From CAWVWD01 sp965662365 (GTDB lineage Bacteria > Bacteroidota > Bacteroidia > Chitinophagales > Saprospiraceae), in the NCBI GenBank assembly GCA_965662365.1, contig CBFIHR010000010.1, positions 1 to 64,000 of the forward strand: 64,000 nucleotides of DNA. Reading direction: 5' to 3'. Below, piece after piece: positions 1 through 8,146 of the stretch. Numbering within the stretch: the stretch's first letter is position 1; each line of letters opens with the position of its first letter. A model generated the notes under the pieces. It was not told the origin of the DNA and ran no database searches. It saw only the letters and a program-made list of their open reading frames with translations. The translations under genes and the position numbers were made by a program.

Positions 1-1
1 T

Positions 2-280
2 ACAGAATCCGCAAATGGTGGTTCAAATTATGTATTTTTTGGAAATAAAGAAAGCGATAGGATTGTTGATGCGATTCGTCAAGAGATGGACTCAAAAAAA
101 CGAGCAGCACTGTATCGTCAGTTACATCGAATCATTTACAATGAAATTCCATATATTTTTCTAATTTCACAGCAGAAAAGAATCGTGATTGATAAAAAAT
201 TTGAAAATGTTTACAGCTGTGGAATGAATCCTGGCTATTGGTCACCCGGTTTTATGATTAATGAACAACCTAAAAAATAG
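2..280 (+). CDS. Peptide ABC transporter substrate-binding protein, family 5, C-terminal fragment
   Basis: Only the last 92 codons lie in the window; the frame is open to the left edge, so the start is outside. The visible part resembles the C-terminus of YejA/DppA-type periplasmic or lipid-anchored binding proteins (SBP_bac_5): a 'SNYVFF' segment, an amphipathic 'KKRAALYRQLHRIIYNEIP' helix, and a 'PYIFLIS' strand. In the family this domain captures oligopeptides and delivers them to the membrane permeases. The gene sits 18 bases before a DppB/YejB-like permease and another permease follows, so the three form an importer operon whose ATPase gene is not in the window. Family assignment is fairly sure; the substrate is unknown. 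Confidence 0.8.
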   Translation, partial: TESANGGSNYVFFGNKESDRIVDAIRQEMDSKKRAALYRQLHRIIYNEIPYIFLISQQKRIVIDKKFENVYSCGMNPGYWSPGFMINEQPKK

Positions 281-298
281 AACTAACTAAACCAAATT

Positions 299-2071
299 AT
301 GCTTACTCGTTATGTCTTTAAGCGAATATTAATTTTCATTCCAACATTATTTGTGATCTCGCTGGTCATCTTTTTTTTGGATAAAAAGATGCCCGATGAC
401 CCTGTATTGCGAGGCGTTGGCAATGAAGACTTGATGAGTCAAGATATTTATGAAGAACGTTGGAGAGCCTTTAATCTTAATTATCCTAATTTTTATTTTA
501 CATTTACGGCTCAGCATCAACCTGATACATTATATAAAATTCCACAAAAATATAAGAAAGTTTTACTCAATGGATTGTTAGAACAAACGGGTAACTGGGA
601 AGCAACACAAACATATTTTCAAGCCATTGAAAATATGGACAATGCGGTACAATCAACAAAAAGAGATAGTAGTAATGCTGATGCGTTGATTGATATAAAA
701 AAGTCAATTGCAGCTTTATATCGAACATCGAAAACAAACGAAATTAGCAGCGAAATCAGTAAAATTAACAGAGTTATTAATCAAATTTCAACCTTACAAT
801 CACTGGCAGATATAGCTGAAAATCTACAAGAAAAATATCAAAATTATCTAAATACGCCGACATATTGGAAAAAATATATGCCGTCTTTTCGTTGGCATGG
901 AACGCAAAATCAGTATCACATTTGGATTTTTGGCAATCAGCCTTGGATTGAACACACAGAGGTTATCGTTAATGTAGTGAATAAAACCTTGACGACAACC
1001 GCCTCAAACCACAGCTTTACAGCGACTTCGAATGGGTATTATCGGGTAAATTTAACCACCGATTTAGAAAGTAATAATGGTAATATTAGCCAAAATGCTC
1101 TAAAAACAAAGAAAGTATTTGACATTGGTGTCAACCGGAATCCTACAAAATATACGGCAGAACAATTGGCGAAAGCCGAATTTATCGTATATGCCGAAAA
1201 AGGGGAAGTCATTCCTATCACACTGAATGCCACTAATTATACGACGATTAATCAATTATCGTATAGTTATGATTTGGAAATTGAACGGTTACTAAACTAC
1301 AATCCTTCGGAACGCTCCAAAGGTTTCATTCGATTTGATTTTGGTAAGAATTACGAATTGCAACCAGTGTCGGAAGTTATCAAAGGAGGTATTTTTTGGA
1401 CAGTGGTGTTGAGTTTATTATCAATTTTATTGACTTATAGCATAGCGATTCCGATTGGGGTTTATTCCTCACGACGAAAAGGGACAAAATCTGATAGCAT
1501 TATATCAACGCTACTTTTTATGTTATATTCGTTACCAAATTTTTGGGTAGCAACTTTAATGATTGTCTTTTTATGTGAAATTTTAGGTTGGTTTCCAGTT
1601 TTTGGTTTAGGAGATATTCCAGATGGTGCAACTGTATTAGAAACCTTTCAAATTCGGGCATATCACCTGGTGTTACCACTTTTTTGTTGGACTTATCCGA
1701 GTTTAGCATTCTTGTCAAGGCAGATGCGAGGCGGTATGCTGGCGACCTTGAGTCAAGATTTTATTCGTACGGCGAGAGCTAAAGGTTTAGAGGAAAAAAC
1801 GGTGATTTGGAAACACGGTTTTCGTAATTCGCTTTTGCCGATTATTACACTTTTCGCTAATGTTTTTCCTCGAATGGTGTCAGGGTCGATTGTTATTGAG
1901 GTGATTTTCGGTATTCCAGGAATGGGTAAAATTATGTTAGACGCTATTAATCGTAGTGATTTTCCGACGGTTTTTACTATCGTTATGTTAACTGCTTTAT
2001 TGACAATGATAGGTTATCTAATTGCCGATATTTTGTACGCATTAGTTGATCCAAGAATTAAATATAAGTAA
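299..2071 (+). CDS. ABC transporter permease, YejB/DppB type, with large periplasmic insertion
   Basis: 590 residues, against about 310-365 for DppB/YejB. Residues about 8-27 form the first membrane helix; some 320 mostly polar residues follow before the helices resume near residue 363. The C-terminal third carries the binding-protein-dependent permease core, including the ATPase-docking loop near residue 492 ('TARAKGLEEKTVIWKHGFRN') and the usual 'LYALVDPRIKY' ending. Family members form half of the inner-membrane channel for peptide uptake. The extra segment lies between helices 1 and 2 and should be periplasmic; it is rich in Asn, Thr and Ser and may fold as an additional domain. It lies 18 bases after the binding protein and is followed by its partner permease. 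Confidence 0.85.
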   Translation: MLTRYVFKRILIFIPTLFVISLVIFFLDKKMPDDPVLRGVGNEDLMSQDIYEERWRAFNLNYPNFYFTFTAQHQPDTLYKIPQKYKKVLLNGLLEQTGNWEATQTYFQAIENMDNAVQSTKRDSSNADALIDIKKSIAALYRTSKTNEISSEISKINRVINQISTLQSLADIAENLQEKYQNYLNTPTYWKKYMPSFRWHGTQNQYHIWIFGNQPWIEHTEVIVNVVNKTLTTTASNHSFTATSNGYYRVNLTTDLESNNGNISQNALKTKKVFDIGVNRNPTKYTAEQLAKAEFIVYAEKGEVIPITLNATNYTTINQLSYSYDLEIERLLNYNPSERSKGFIRFDFGKNYELQPVSEVIKGGIFWTVVLSLLSILLTYSIAIPIGVYSSRRKGTKSDSIISTLLFMLYSLPNFWVATLMIVFLCEILGWFPVFGLGDIPDGATVLETFQIRAYHLVLPLFCWTYPSLAFLSRQMRGGMLATLSQDFIRTARAKGLEEKTVIWKHGFRNSLLPIITLFANVFPRMVSGSIVIEVIFGIPGMGKIMLDAINRSDFPTVFTIVMLTALLTMIGYLIADILYALVDPRIKYK

Positions 2072-2072
2072 T

Positions 2073-2150
2073 TTCAATATTTGAATATTCAAATGTTTGG
2101 AGGTTAAAAATACTCTAATATTTGGACATTCAAACATTCAAACACTCGAA
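2073..2150. repeat. Imperfect palindromic intergenic repeat between the two permease genes
   Basis: The stretch contains the perfect 14-base palindrome TTTGAATATTCAAA (2080-2093) and inverted or direct variants of CATTCAAA and TTTGGA just downstream. The 21 bases 2073-2093 recur identically at 58555-58575. The repeat-like composition argues that this part is not coding, which affects the start chosen for the next gene. Confidence 0.5.
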
Positions 2151-2159
2151 GATAAAAAG

Positions 2160-3452
2160 GTGTTTTTTAAAAATAAAATAGCGAAACAGGTGGATACTTC
2201 ACCAACTTACTGGGAATATGTTAAGCGACAGTTTGCCAAAAACAAACGAGCGTTATACGCTTCGTATGTCGTTATCGTATTGTTATTTGTCGCTATTTTT
2301 GCAGATTTCTTAGCGAATGATAAGCCGATTGTAATGAAATACAACGGTGAATGGTACGCTCCTGTCTTGAAGGAATATGTTGTTGAATTTGGTATCGGAC
2401 AGTGGCCAAAAGAGTTTATCAACATCAAGTGGAAAGACCTTGAAACTGATGCGGAACTTTGGCCGTTAATTCGATACAAAGCGACTACACAAGACAAGTC
2501 GATTCCACAATATGCCGCACCGATGACAGAAGGCAATAACGGTCAGCATTTTATTGGAACGGATAAACTAGGGCAAGATGTTGCTGCAGGAATGATTCAT
2601 GGCACTCGAATTTCACTTTCAGTTGGTTTAGTGGCGATGAGTATTGCTTTTATTATTGGCGTGTTTTTAGGCACGTTAGCAGGTTTTTATGGCGATGATA
2701 AATTTCAAGTTTCTCGTATTCGCTTGATATTGAATGTTTGCTTCTTACCTTTTGCTTATTTTTACGGATTTATGGTACGTTCTTTCGTTCTGAGCGAAGC
2801 GATTTCTACGTCTATTTTTACCTTTATCATTCAGTTTTTATTGAGTTTACTAATATTCGCTGGCGTATTATTATTACCTAATTTACTAACAATTCCACTT
2901 AAAAAAATTAAACGCTTCGGTAAAAAAGTTAACATTCCACTGGATATTTTATTGACTCGATTTATTGAAGTTGTTGTTTCCGTACCCGTTTTAGTATTGA
3001 TTTTGGTAATAATCGCTATCGCAAAGCCGTCGATTTATAACGTAATGATTATCATTGGTTTAGTGAGTTGGACAGGAATCGCTCGGTTTGTAAGAGCCGA
3101 ATTATTAAAAATAAGACAGTTAGAATACATCGAAGCAGCGGATGCTTTAGGCTATTCAAATATGCGAAAAATGTTTCGTCATGCTGTCCCGAATGCCTTA
3201 TCACCAGTATTTATTTCGGTGGCTTTCGGAATTGCCGCAGCGATTTTGGTAGAAGCCTTTTTGTCCTTTTTAGGGATTGGTGTTCCGGTCGATACGATTA
3301 CCTGGGGCAAATTATTAAACCTGAGCCGTAGCAATTCATCGGCTTGGTGGCTGGCGATTTTCCCAGGTTTAGCGATTTTTGTAACAGTGACCGTTTTTAA
3401 TTTGATTGGCGAAGGATTAACCGATGCACTTGACCCGAAGCTAAAAAAGTAA
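2160..3452 (+). CDS. ABC transporter permease, YejE/DppC type
   Basis: About 430 residues from a GTG at 2160. The frame is open to a TTG at 2097, but that extension would translate the palindromic repeat, and no ATG occurs in frame until about 2335, so the start is uncertain. Features: first helix near residues 38-55, a periplasmic loop with 'KYNGEWYAPVL' as in YejE, the family motif 'FIGTDKLGQDV', and the ATPase-docking motif 'EAADALGYSNMRKMF'. Between the second and third core helices there are about 75 extra hydrophobic residues, probably two or three added membrane segments. Partner of the preceding permease in peptide import. Confidence 0.85.
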   Translation: MFFKNKIAKQVDTSPTYWEYVKRQFAKNKRALYASYVVIVLLFVAIFADFLANDKPIVMKYNGEWYAPVLKEYVVEFGIGQWPKEFINIKWKDLETDAELWPLIRYKATTQDKSIPQYAAPMTEGNNGQHFIGTDKLGQDVAAGMIHGTRISLSVGLVAMSIAFIIGVFLGTLAGFYGDDKFQVSRIRLILNVCFLPFAYFYGFMVRSFVLSEAISTSIFTFIIQFLLSLLIFAGVLLLPNLLTIPLKKIKRFGKKVNIPLDILLTRFIEVVVSVPVLVLILVIIAIAKPSIYNVMIIIGLVSWTGIARFVRAELLKIRQLEYIEAADALGYSNMRKMFRHAVPNALSPVFISVAFGIAAAILVEAFLSFLGIGVPVDTITWGKLLNLSRSNSSAWWLAIFPGLAIFVTVTVFNLIGEGLTDALDPKLKK

Positions 3453-3699
3453 CTTAGAACACTGTTTTTTATATCAATAATTATTTTTCAAAAAAAGTGT
3501 AACTTTTGAAAACTACCTCGTTATGCGTACAAATAAGAGAATAGAAAGTTAATTAACCAACCTGTACGTTAGAGTATATTTATACAAATCAACCTATTGG
3601 TTTTTATTCAGAAATTAATTATTAATTGATTGATAATTAGGGATTTATGCTTATTAGGTCATACATAACTAATTATTAATCACAATTTCAAAAATCATT

Positions 3700-4569
3700 A
3701 TGAACTGGAAAAAGCAAATTTTCAGCGTGGGAATCCTATGTCTTTTAGTAACGGTTTCGTTGGCACAACCGATTGACTTCGAAGGAGAAGTGACCGAATC
3801 TTCCGAATTTAATCGAACAACAAATAATGGTGTAATTGATGGAATCGTAGCAAAGACTATAATTTCTGAAACGCCACCTTTAAAATATGATCACATTCGG
3901 GAAGCAGACGTATTTTGGGAAAAGCGAATTTGGCGGGTGCTTGATGTTCGGGAGAAAATGAATAAATCCTTTGTTTATCCTGAAGCTCCTTTTGTGAATA
4001 TCATCTTAGATGCGGTACAAAATGGAACGATTGACGTGTATATGGACGATAAATTTACACAACAAATTTCTCAGGCAGAAGCTCAAACTATGGGTGTTTC
4101 TATTGACACAACAGAGGTATTTGACCCAGTGACTTTTGAACCAAAATTAGTGATTACTCGAAATGTATTGAATTGGGAAGATATTAAGCGATTTCGACTA
4201 AAAGAAGTCTGGTTTTTTGACGAAGAAACTTCGACAATGAAAGTTAGAGTCATTGGTATCGCTCCGCTTCGTGAGGTCTATGATGAGAATGGCAATTTTA
4301 AATATGAGCAACCTATGTTTTGGGCGTACTATCCACAATTACGCAATACTTTAGCAAGAAAACCCGTGATGAATCCGCTCAATGATGCTGGGCGTATGAG
4401 TTGGGACGATATTTTTGAGATGCGGTATTTTGCCAGCTATATTTATAAAGAATCAAATGTGTATGATCGTCGTTTGCAAGATTATGCTTCGGGTGTTGAT
4501 TTATTATTAGAAGCGGATAGAATCAAAAATGAAATTTTTGATTTTGAACATAATCTTTGGTCGTTTTAA
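3700..4569 (+). CDS. gldN: Type IX secretion system / gliding motility protein GldN (PorN)
   Basis: 289 residues with an N-terminal signal peptide (hydrophobic residues about 6-22, cut likely after 'SLAQ'). The body follows GldN: 'PLKYDHIREADVFWEKRIW', 'NIILDAVQNGTIDVYMDDKFT', 'FWAYYPQLRNTLARKPV', 'MSWDDIFEMRYFASYIYKES' and a C-terminal 'LWSF'. GldN/PorN forms, with GldK/PorK, a periplasmic ring attached to the outer membrane in the secretion and gliding motor. gldK, gldL and gldM normally precede it but the upstream genes here are a peptide importer, so this is either a relocated gldN or an extra paralogue. A terminator hairpin follows at 4624. Confidence 0.88.
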   Translation: MNWKKQIFSVGILCLLVTVSLAQPIDFEGEVTESSEFNRTTNNGVIDGIVAKTIISETPPLKYDHIREADVFWEKRIWRVLDVREKMNKSFVYPEAPFVNIILDAVQNGTIDVYMDDKFTQQISQAEAQTMGVSIDTTEVFDPVTFEPKLVITRNVLNWEDIKRFRLKEVWFFDEETSTMKVRVIGIAPLREVYDENGNFKYEQPMFWAYYPQLRNTLARKPVMNPLNDAGRMSWDDIFEMRYFASYIYKESNVYDRRLQDYASGVDLLLEADRIKNEIFDFEHNLWSF

Positions 4570-4623
4570 ACCGAAAAAACTCGTAACTCAAAAAATGTTT
4601 TAGCAAAAATTCGGTTTTTGTGT

Positions 4624-4658
4624 AGCCCAAATTGGTTCCGACTGATTTGGGCTTTTTT
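4624..4658 (+). terminator. Rho-independent terminator after gldN
   Basis: Stem AGCCCAAAT / ATTTGGGCT with a 12-base loop, followed by six T. It lies about 55 bases after the gldN stop codon and points with it. Confidence 0.8.
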
Positions 4659-4773
4659 AACAGTTTTTTTATTGTAACTTTTTGTCAAACAAGCGTTATG
4701 AAAATGTAGAATAGAAACACTTGTTCGTGTGTGTTTTTTCAACGGTTATAGGTTTTTGTATAAGTGTTTTTTG

Positions 4774-4806
4774 AAGGTTATCTTGAAAAAGATAACCTTT
4801 TTTTTG
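4774..4806. terminator. Terminator hairpin in the gldN-porD convergent gap
   Basis: Stem AAGGTTATCTT / AAGATAACCTT with a three-base loop and a run of T. The gap 4570-4908 (339 bases) lies between convergent genes; it holds this hairpin, the one at 4624 and a palindromic repeat at 4889, and no convincing gene. Confidence 0.75.
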
Positions 4807-4888
4807 TGAACGGTGGCTGGAATTTTTATCAAATTACGGGATGTCGCTGTTTAGGCAATTTTAAATAGCAAAAACTCTGTCCACCGTT

Positions 4889-4903
4889 TCCGAGTACTCG
4901 GGA
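4889..4903. repeat. Palindromic repeat, copy 1 (CCGAGTACTCGG core)
   Basis: The 12-base palindrome CCGAGTACTCGG lies six bases beyond the porD stop codon. The same core is found inside the alpha-2-macroglobulin gene at 42995-43010, and related cores occur at 5828, 9193, 43354 and 54380. The element is GC-rich against an AT-rich background. Confidence 0.6.
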
Positions 4904-4908
4904 TTAAA

Positions 4909-5811
4909 TTACCGGAGTACATTATATTTTGAGGCATTAGCCGCATCAACCTGAATCATGGCCTTATAGACCCGTTGTTTTTGAGTTTGTTCTGCTCCTA
5001 CGAATATTTGTAAAATCTCTGTACCTTTTGATAAGGTAAAAATCTGAACAATCAACGTGTTACGATAGGCTTTATGAGCTTCCGCAATTTGTGTAATCGC
5101 TGTGGCACAAGCCGTTATACCGCTTCCAAGGTCATCTGCCATTCTATCCAGACCACCTCGATGGTACAAATACATCGCTTTACGATATGGAATCATTCGA
5201 GGATTTAGAATATTTTCAATTAGCCAATAGCGATTTCTTTGACCTGATTCGATAGAAGTCCAGCCGCCAACAGATTGTGCAACATTTGAAGGAATGGTGG
5301 AAACAATATTTTGAGCTTCTTGAAAATAGGTATCACCGCCTAATTCCGAAAAAGAATCGTAATCCAATCCTAAAAGCGTATAAGCATAAAATCCTAAAAT
5401 AGACGATAAGTTATCTTGAAAGACATTTTTAGAAAACTCAACTGGTTGATATTCTTCATAGGTAAATTGAATATCTTGGTCTTGATAATTAAAAATAACC
5501 GTTTCGTAGTTGCTATTGAACACAGGGCGAGAAGCATTAATTGCTAAATTTGCTTTAAATGCCGTAGCAGATATTTCCTCTGTAATGTTCAGTGTCAAAG
5601 TCACTTCGATGCGTTCCTCAGGTTCAAATTGATCTTCCGTCCATTTTGTATTATTGAACATATCCCGAATTGATGTTTTCAAAGTATTAAAAATCTTCGG
5701 GTCAGCCGTCTGTAATTGTGGCGTATTGACGATTACTTTAGTATTAAATTCCTGTGCTTTTCCGACGACAACTAAGCACAAAGCAAAAATTAATATTATT
5801 GATTGTTTCAT
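4909..5811 (-). CDS. porD: Type IX secretion system protein PorD (DUF4835 family)
   Basis: 300 residues with a clear signal peptide ending 'VVGKAQ' near residue 20. The sequence follows the DUF4835/PorD family: N-terminal 'FNTKVIVNTPQLQTADPKIF', a central 'PVFNSNYETVIFNYQDQDI', 'LLGLDYDSFSELGGDTYF' and 'YWLIENILNPRMIPYRKAMY'. PorD is a periplasmic or envelope protein linked to T9SS function; its biochemical role is not settled. It lies 95 bases downstream of coaBC on the same strand, the usual Bacteroidota order, so the two are probably co-transcribed. The spacer contains a palindromic repeat. Confidence 0.85.
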   Translation of the reverse strand: MKQSIILIFALCLVVVGKAQEFNTKVIVNTPQLQTADPKIFNTLKTSIRDMFNNTKWTEDQFEPEERIEVTLTLNITEEISATAFKANLAINASRPVFNSNYETVIFNYQDQDIQFTYEEYQPVEFSKNVFQDNLSSILGFYAYTLLGLDYDSFSELGGDTYFQEAQNIVSTIPSNVAQSVGGWTSIESGQRNRYWLIENILNPRMIPYRKAMYLYHRGGLDRMADDLGSGITACATAITQIAEAHKAYRNTLIVQIFTLSKGTEILQIFVGAEQTQKQRVYKAMIQVDAANASKYNVLR

Positions 5812-5827
5812 ATTCTTTTACTTATCC

Positions 5828-5860
5828 CGCTGTGTCCCGATATCTCGCTGAAACCTCGGG
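5828..5860. repeat. Palindromic repeat, copy 2 (long form) between coaBC and porD
   Basis: Pattern GCTGTGTCCCGA-NNN-CTCGNTGAAANCTCGG. It is nearly identical to a copy inside the alpha-2-macroglobulin reading frame at 43354-43385. It lies in the 95-base spacer of the coaBC-porD unit, so it is probably transcribed. Confidence 0.6.
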
Positions 5861-5905
5861 GACGATTAACGATAAGTGATTAGCCTTAGAACTAATCACT
5901 TATCG

Positions 5906-7117
5906 CTACAACATTTTTACTATTTTATTAACAATATCATTGGCGACTTCTACCTTGGTTTTTAACTCAAATTCCTCTAAGTTATTGTTTTTATCAATCA
6001 AAGTTACCTGATTTGTATCGTGATTGAATCCTGCCCCTTTGTCGTTCAATGAATTTAAAACGATAAAATCGAAGTTTTTGCGTTTTAATTTACCGATTGC
6101 ATTTTCAACTTCGTTAGTTGTTTCGAGTGCAAAACCGACATTAATTTGATTCGTTTTATTTTCTCCTAAAGCCGCTGCGATATCGTAGGTTTTTTCTAAT
6201 TCCAATTGCATCTTGTTCGACTTTTTCTTGATTTTTTCGTTGGCCACATTTTTAGGACGATAGTCTGCAACGGCTGCCGCCAATATTGCTATATCAACGT
6301 TTGGAAAATGGCTTATCGCTGCTTCGTACATTTGCTGTGCGGTTTGAATATTGATTGTCGAAATCCCTTTGACCCTTGTTGACAGCTTTGAAGGACCTAA
6401 GATTAAGGTAACTTTTGCACCACGTTTTGCTAAGTTTTCAGCGATGGCAATACCCATTTTTCCTGACGAACGATTACCAATAAAACGCACTGGATCAATC
6501 GGTTCGTAAGTTGGGCCAGCTGTTACGATTGCCCTTTTACCTTCTAAATCTTGGATAACTTTCGACTCAAAAAACGCACTCAATACCTGAACAATATCTT
6601 CTGGTTCTGCCATTCGTCCCGCACCGATCAAGCCGCTTGCTAACTCTCCATTTCCAACAGGAATCATACGATTTCCATCACTGGTTAGTAAATCAACATT
6701 GCGACGAGTAGCAGGATGTTCCCACATATCCAAATCCATTGCTGGAGCAAAAAACACTGGGCAACGAGCGGATAAATACGTAGCGACCAACATATTATCA
6801 CACAAAGCAGAAGCCATTTTTGATAAAGTAGTTGCAGTTGTCGGTGCGACAATCATCGCATCTGCCCAAAGCCCTAATTCTACATGATTGTTCCAACCTT
6901 CGCCATTGCTGACTTCCGTAAAAACTGGTCGTTTGGACAATGTGGAAAGTGTCAATGGTGAAATAAAATTGGTCGAGGCTTTAGTCATTATGACTTGCAC
7001 TTCTGCACCAGCTTTGATTAATAATCGACACAGAAAGGCAGCTTTGTAAGCAGCAATACTTCCCGAAATGCCTAAAATTATTTTTTTACCTTTCAGCAGA
7101 TGAAGGTTATTTGTCAT
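5906..7117 (-). CDS. coaBC: Bifunctional phosphopantothenoylcysteine decarboxylase / phosphopantothenate-cysteine ligase
   Basis: 403 residues from the ATG at 7117; the frame extends upstream but the family begins at 'GKKIILGISGSIAAYKAA'. The N-terminal CoaC flavoprotein part shows the catalytic His in 'NHVELG', the 'PAMDLDMW' loop and 'ASGLIGAGRMAEP' (Ser where E. coli has its active-site Cys). The C-terminal CoaB part shows 'AGPTYEPIDPVRFIGNRSSG' and 'AAAVADYRPK' with following lysines. It makes 4'-phosphopantetheine from 4'-phosphopantothenate and cysteine in coenzyme A synthesis. Length matches the family. A TAAATTTG element at 7142-7149 (reverse strand) could be its promoter -7 box. It leads into porD. 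Confidence 0.93.
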   Translation of the reverse strand: MTNNLHLLKGKKIILGISGSIAAYKAAFLCRLLIKAGAEVQVIMTKASTNFISPLTLSTLSKRPVFTEVSNGEGWNNHVELGLWADAMIVAPTTATTLSKMASALCDNMLVATYLSARCPVFFAPAMDLDMWEHPATRRNVDLLTSDGNRMIPVGNGELASGLIGAGRMAEPEDIVQVLSAFFESKVIQDLEGKRAIVTAGPTYEPIDPVRFIGNRSSGKMGIAIAENLAKRGAKVTLILGPSKLSTRVKGISTINIQTAQQMYEAAISHFPNVDIAILAAAVADYRPKNVANEKIKKKSNKMQLELEKTYDIAAALGENKTNQINVGFALETTNEVENAIGKLKRKNFDFIVLNSLNDKGAGFNHDTNQVTLIDKNNNLEEFELKTKVEVANDIVNKIVKML

Positions 7118-7362
7118 GTTGTTGTACTTTGATTTGAATAACAAATTTAGACGTAAAGATAGTATTTGATTTTGTTTCCATAGGAATTTCAGCGAGCGCA
7201 TCAACCCTAAAATTATCTTAATCTTGTCACCTTTTCAGAAATCTTCTATGCTTTTGGCTAATTTTGTTTGAATAGAACACGAATTAAACGGATTAGGTAT
7301 ATTTATCAGGTTTTTATATTGAGTTTAATCAACATGTTCTCATTAAAAATAGTACGACAGTT

Positions 7363-7929
7363 ATGAATCATACAAAATATAAGATATTACTTTTTATTGG
7401 AATTATCGGTCTTTTCTTCGCTTGTTCTAATAATGAAATATTGGAAGATAATATCACACTTGCGGATACGAAATACGAAATTGCGGACTCGGTAGAAATT
7501 CTTTACAGTGATTCTGCCGTTGTGCGAGTTCGGATAAAAGCACCGTTGTTATATAATTATTCTGACAAAAAAAATCCTCGACGAGAGTTTCCAAAAGGAA
7601 TTTTGGTAGAGTTTTTTGATGAAAATAAAAAGATTCAAAGTCGATTAACCGCCAAAACTGCCGTTCAATACGAAAAATTAAATAAATTTATAGTCGAAGA
7701 CAGCGTCGTTGTCAAAAGTGTACGCAATGAAATGATGGAAACAGAAGGTTTAACCTGGGACGAATCGACGCAACGTGTTCACACGGATAGATTTATCACT
7801 ATTACAACAGCAACGGAAGTCATTAAAGGTTATGGTTTTGAGTCCGATTACGACTTTCAAAATTGGGAATTAAAAAAAGTCAGCGGACGACTGAAAGCTG
7901 ATAGGATTAATCAACCGTTTTTGGATTAA
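7363..7929 (+). CDS. lptC: LPS export protein LptC
   Basis: 188 residues, lipoprotein signal with lipobox cysteine at residue 21 ('LFFACS'). The remainder matches LptC: 'VRVRIKAPLLYNY', 'LVEFFDENKKIQSRLTAKTA', 'NEMMETEGLTWDE' and 'KGYGFESDYDFQNWELKKV', the pattern of a twisted beta-jellyroll. LptC links the LptBFG transporter to the periplasmic bridge carrying lipopolysaccharide. E. coli LptC has a membrane helix; a lipid anchor instead is common in Bacteroidota. It is divergent from coaBC and followed by a CNNM-type gene, a recurrent order in the phylum. Confidence 0.82.
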   Translation: MNHTKYKILLFIGIIGLFFACSNNEILEDNITLADTKYEIADSVEILYSDSAVVRVRIKAPLLYNYSDKKNPRREFPKGILVEFFDENKKIQSRLTAKTAVQYEKLNKFIVEDSVVVKSVRNEMMETEGLTWDESTQRVHTDRFITITTATEVIKGYGFESDYDFQNWELKKVSGRLKADRINQPFLD

Positions 7930-7948
7930 AAAGGGTCATATTGCTTTA

Positions 7949-8127
7949 TTGTTAAACTGTTATTGACAAATTTTATCATGCTACGATACAAAATTGAAAT
8001 ACATAAAAATATAGGTCACATAAAAATATTTTTGCGTAATTAAAATCTATGTGTTTCAAATTAAACAATGTAAAGTAATATGAAATTTTACAAAAACTGC
8101 TTGTCAAACAATATAACAGCTTAACAA
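7949..8127. repeat. Inverted-repeat pair in the lptC-CNNM gap
   Basis: Left arm TTGTTAAACTGTTATTGACA (7949-7968) is complementary, with an internal addition, to the right arm at 8102-8127 (TGTCAAACA...AACAGCTTAACAA). About 130 bases separate the arms. A second pair with the same left-arm sequence lies at 9226-9310, on the other side of the CNNM gene. Confidence 0.5.
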
Positions 8128-8146
8128 TATAACAGTTAATTTTAAA

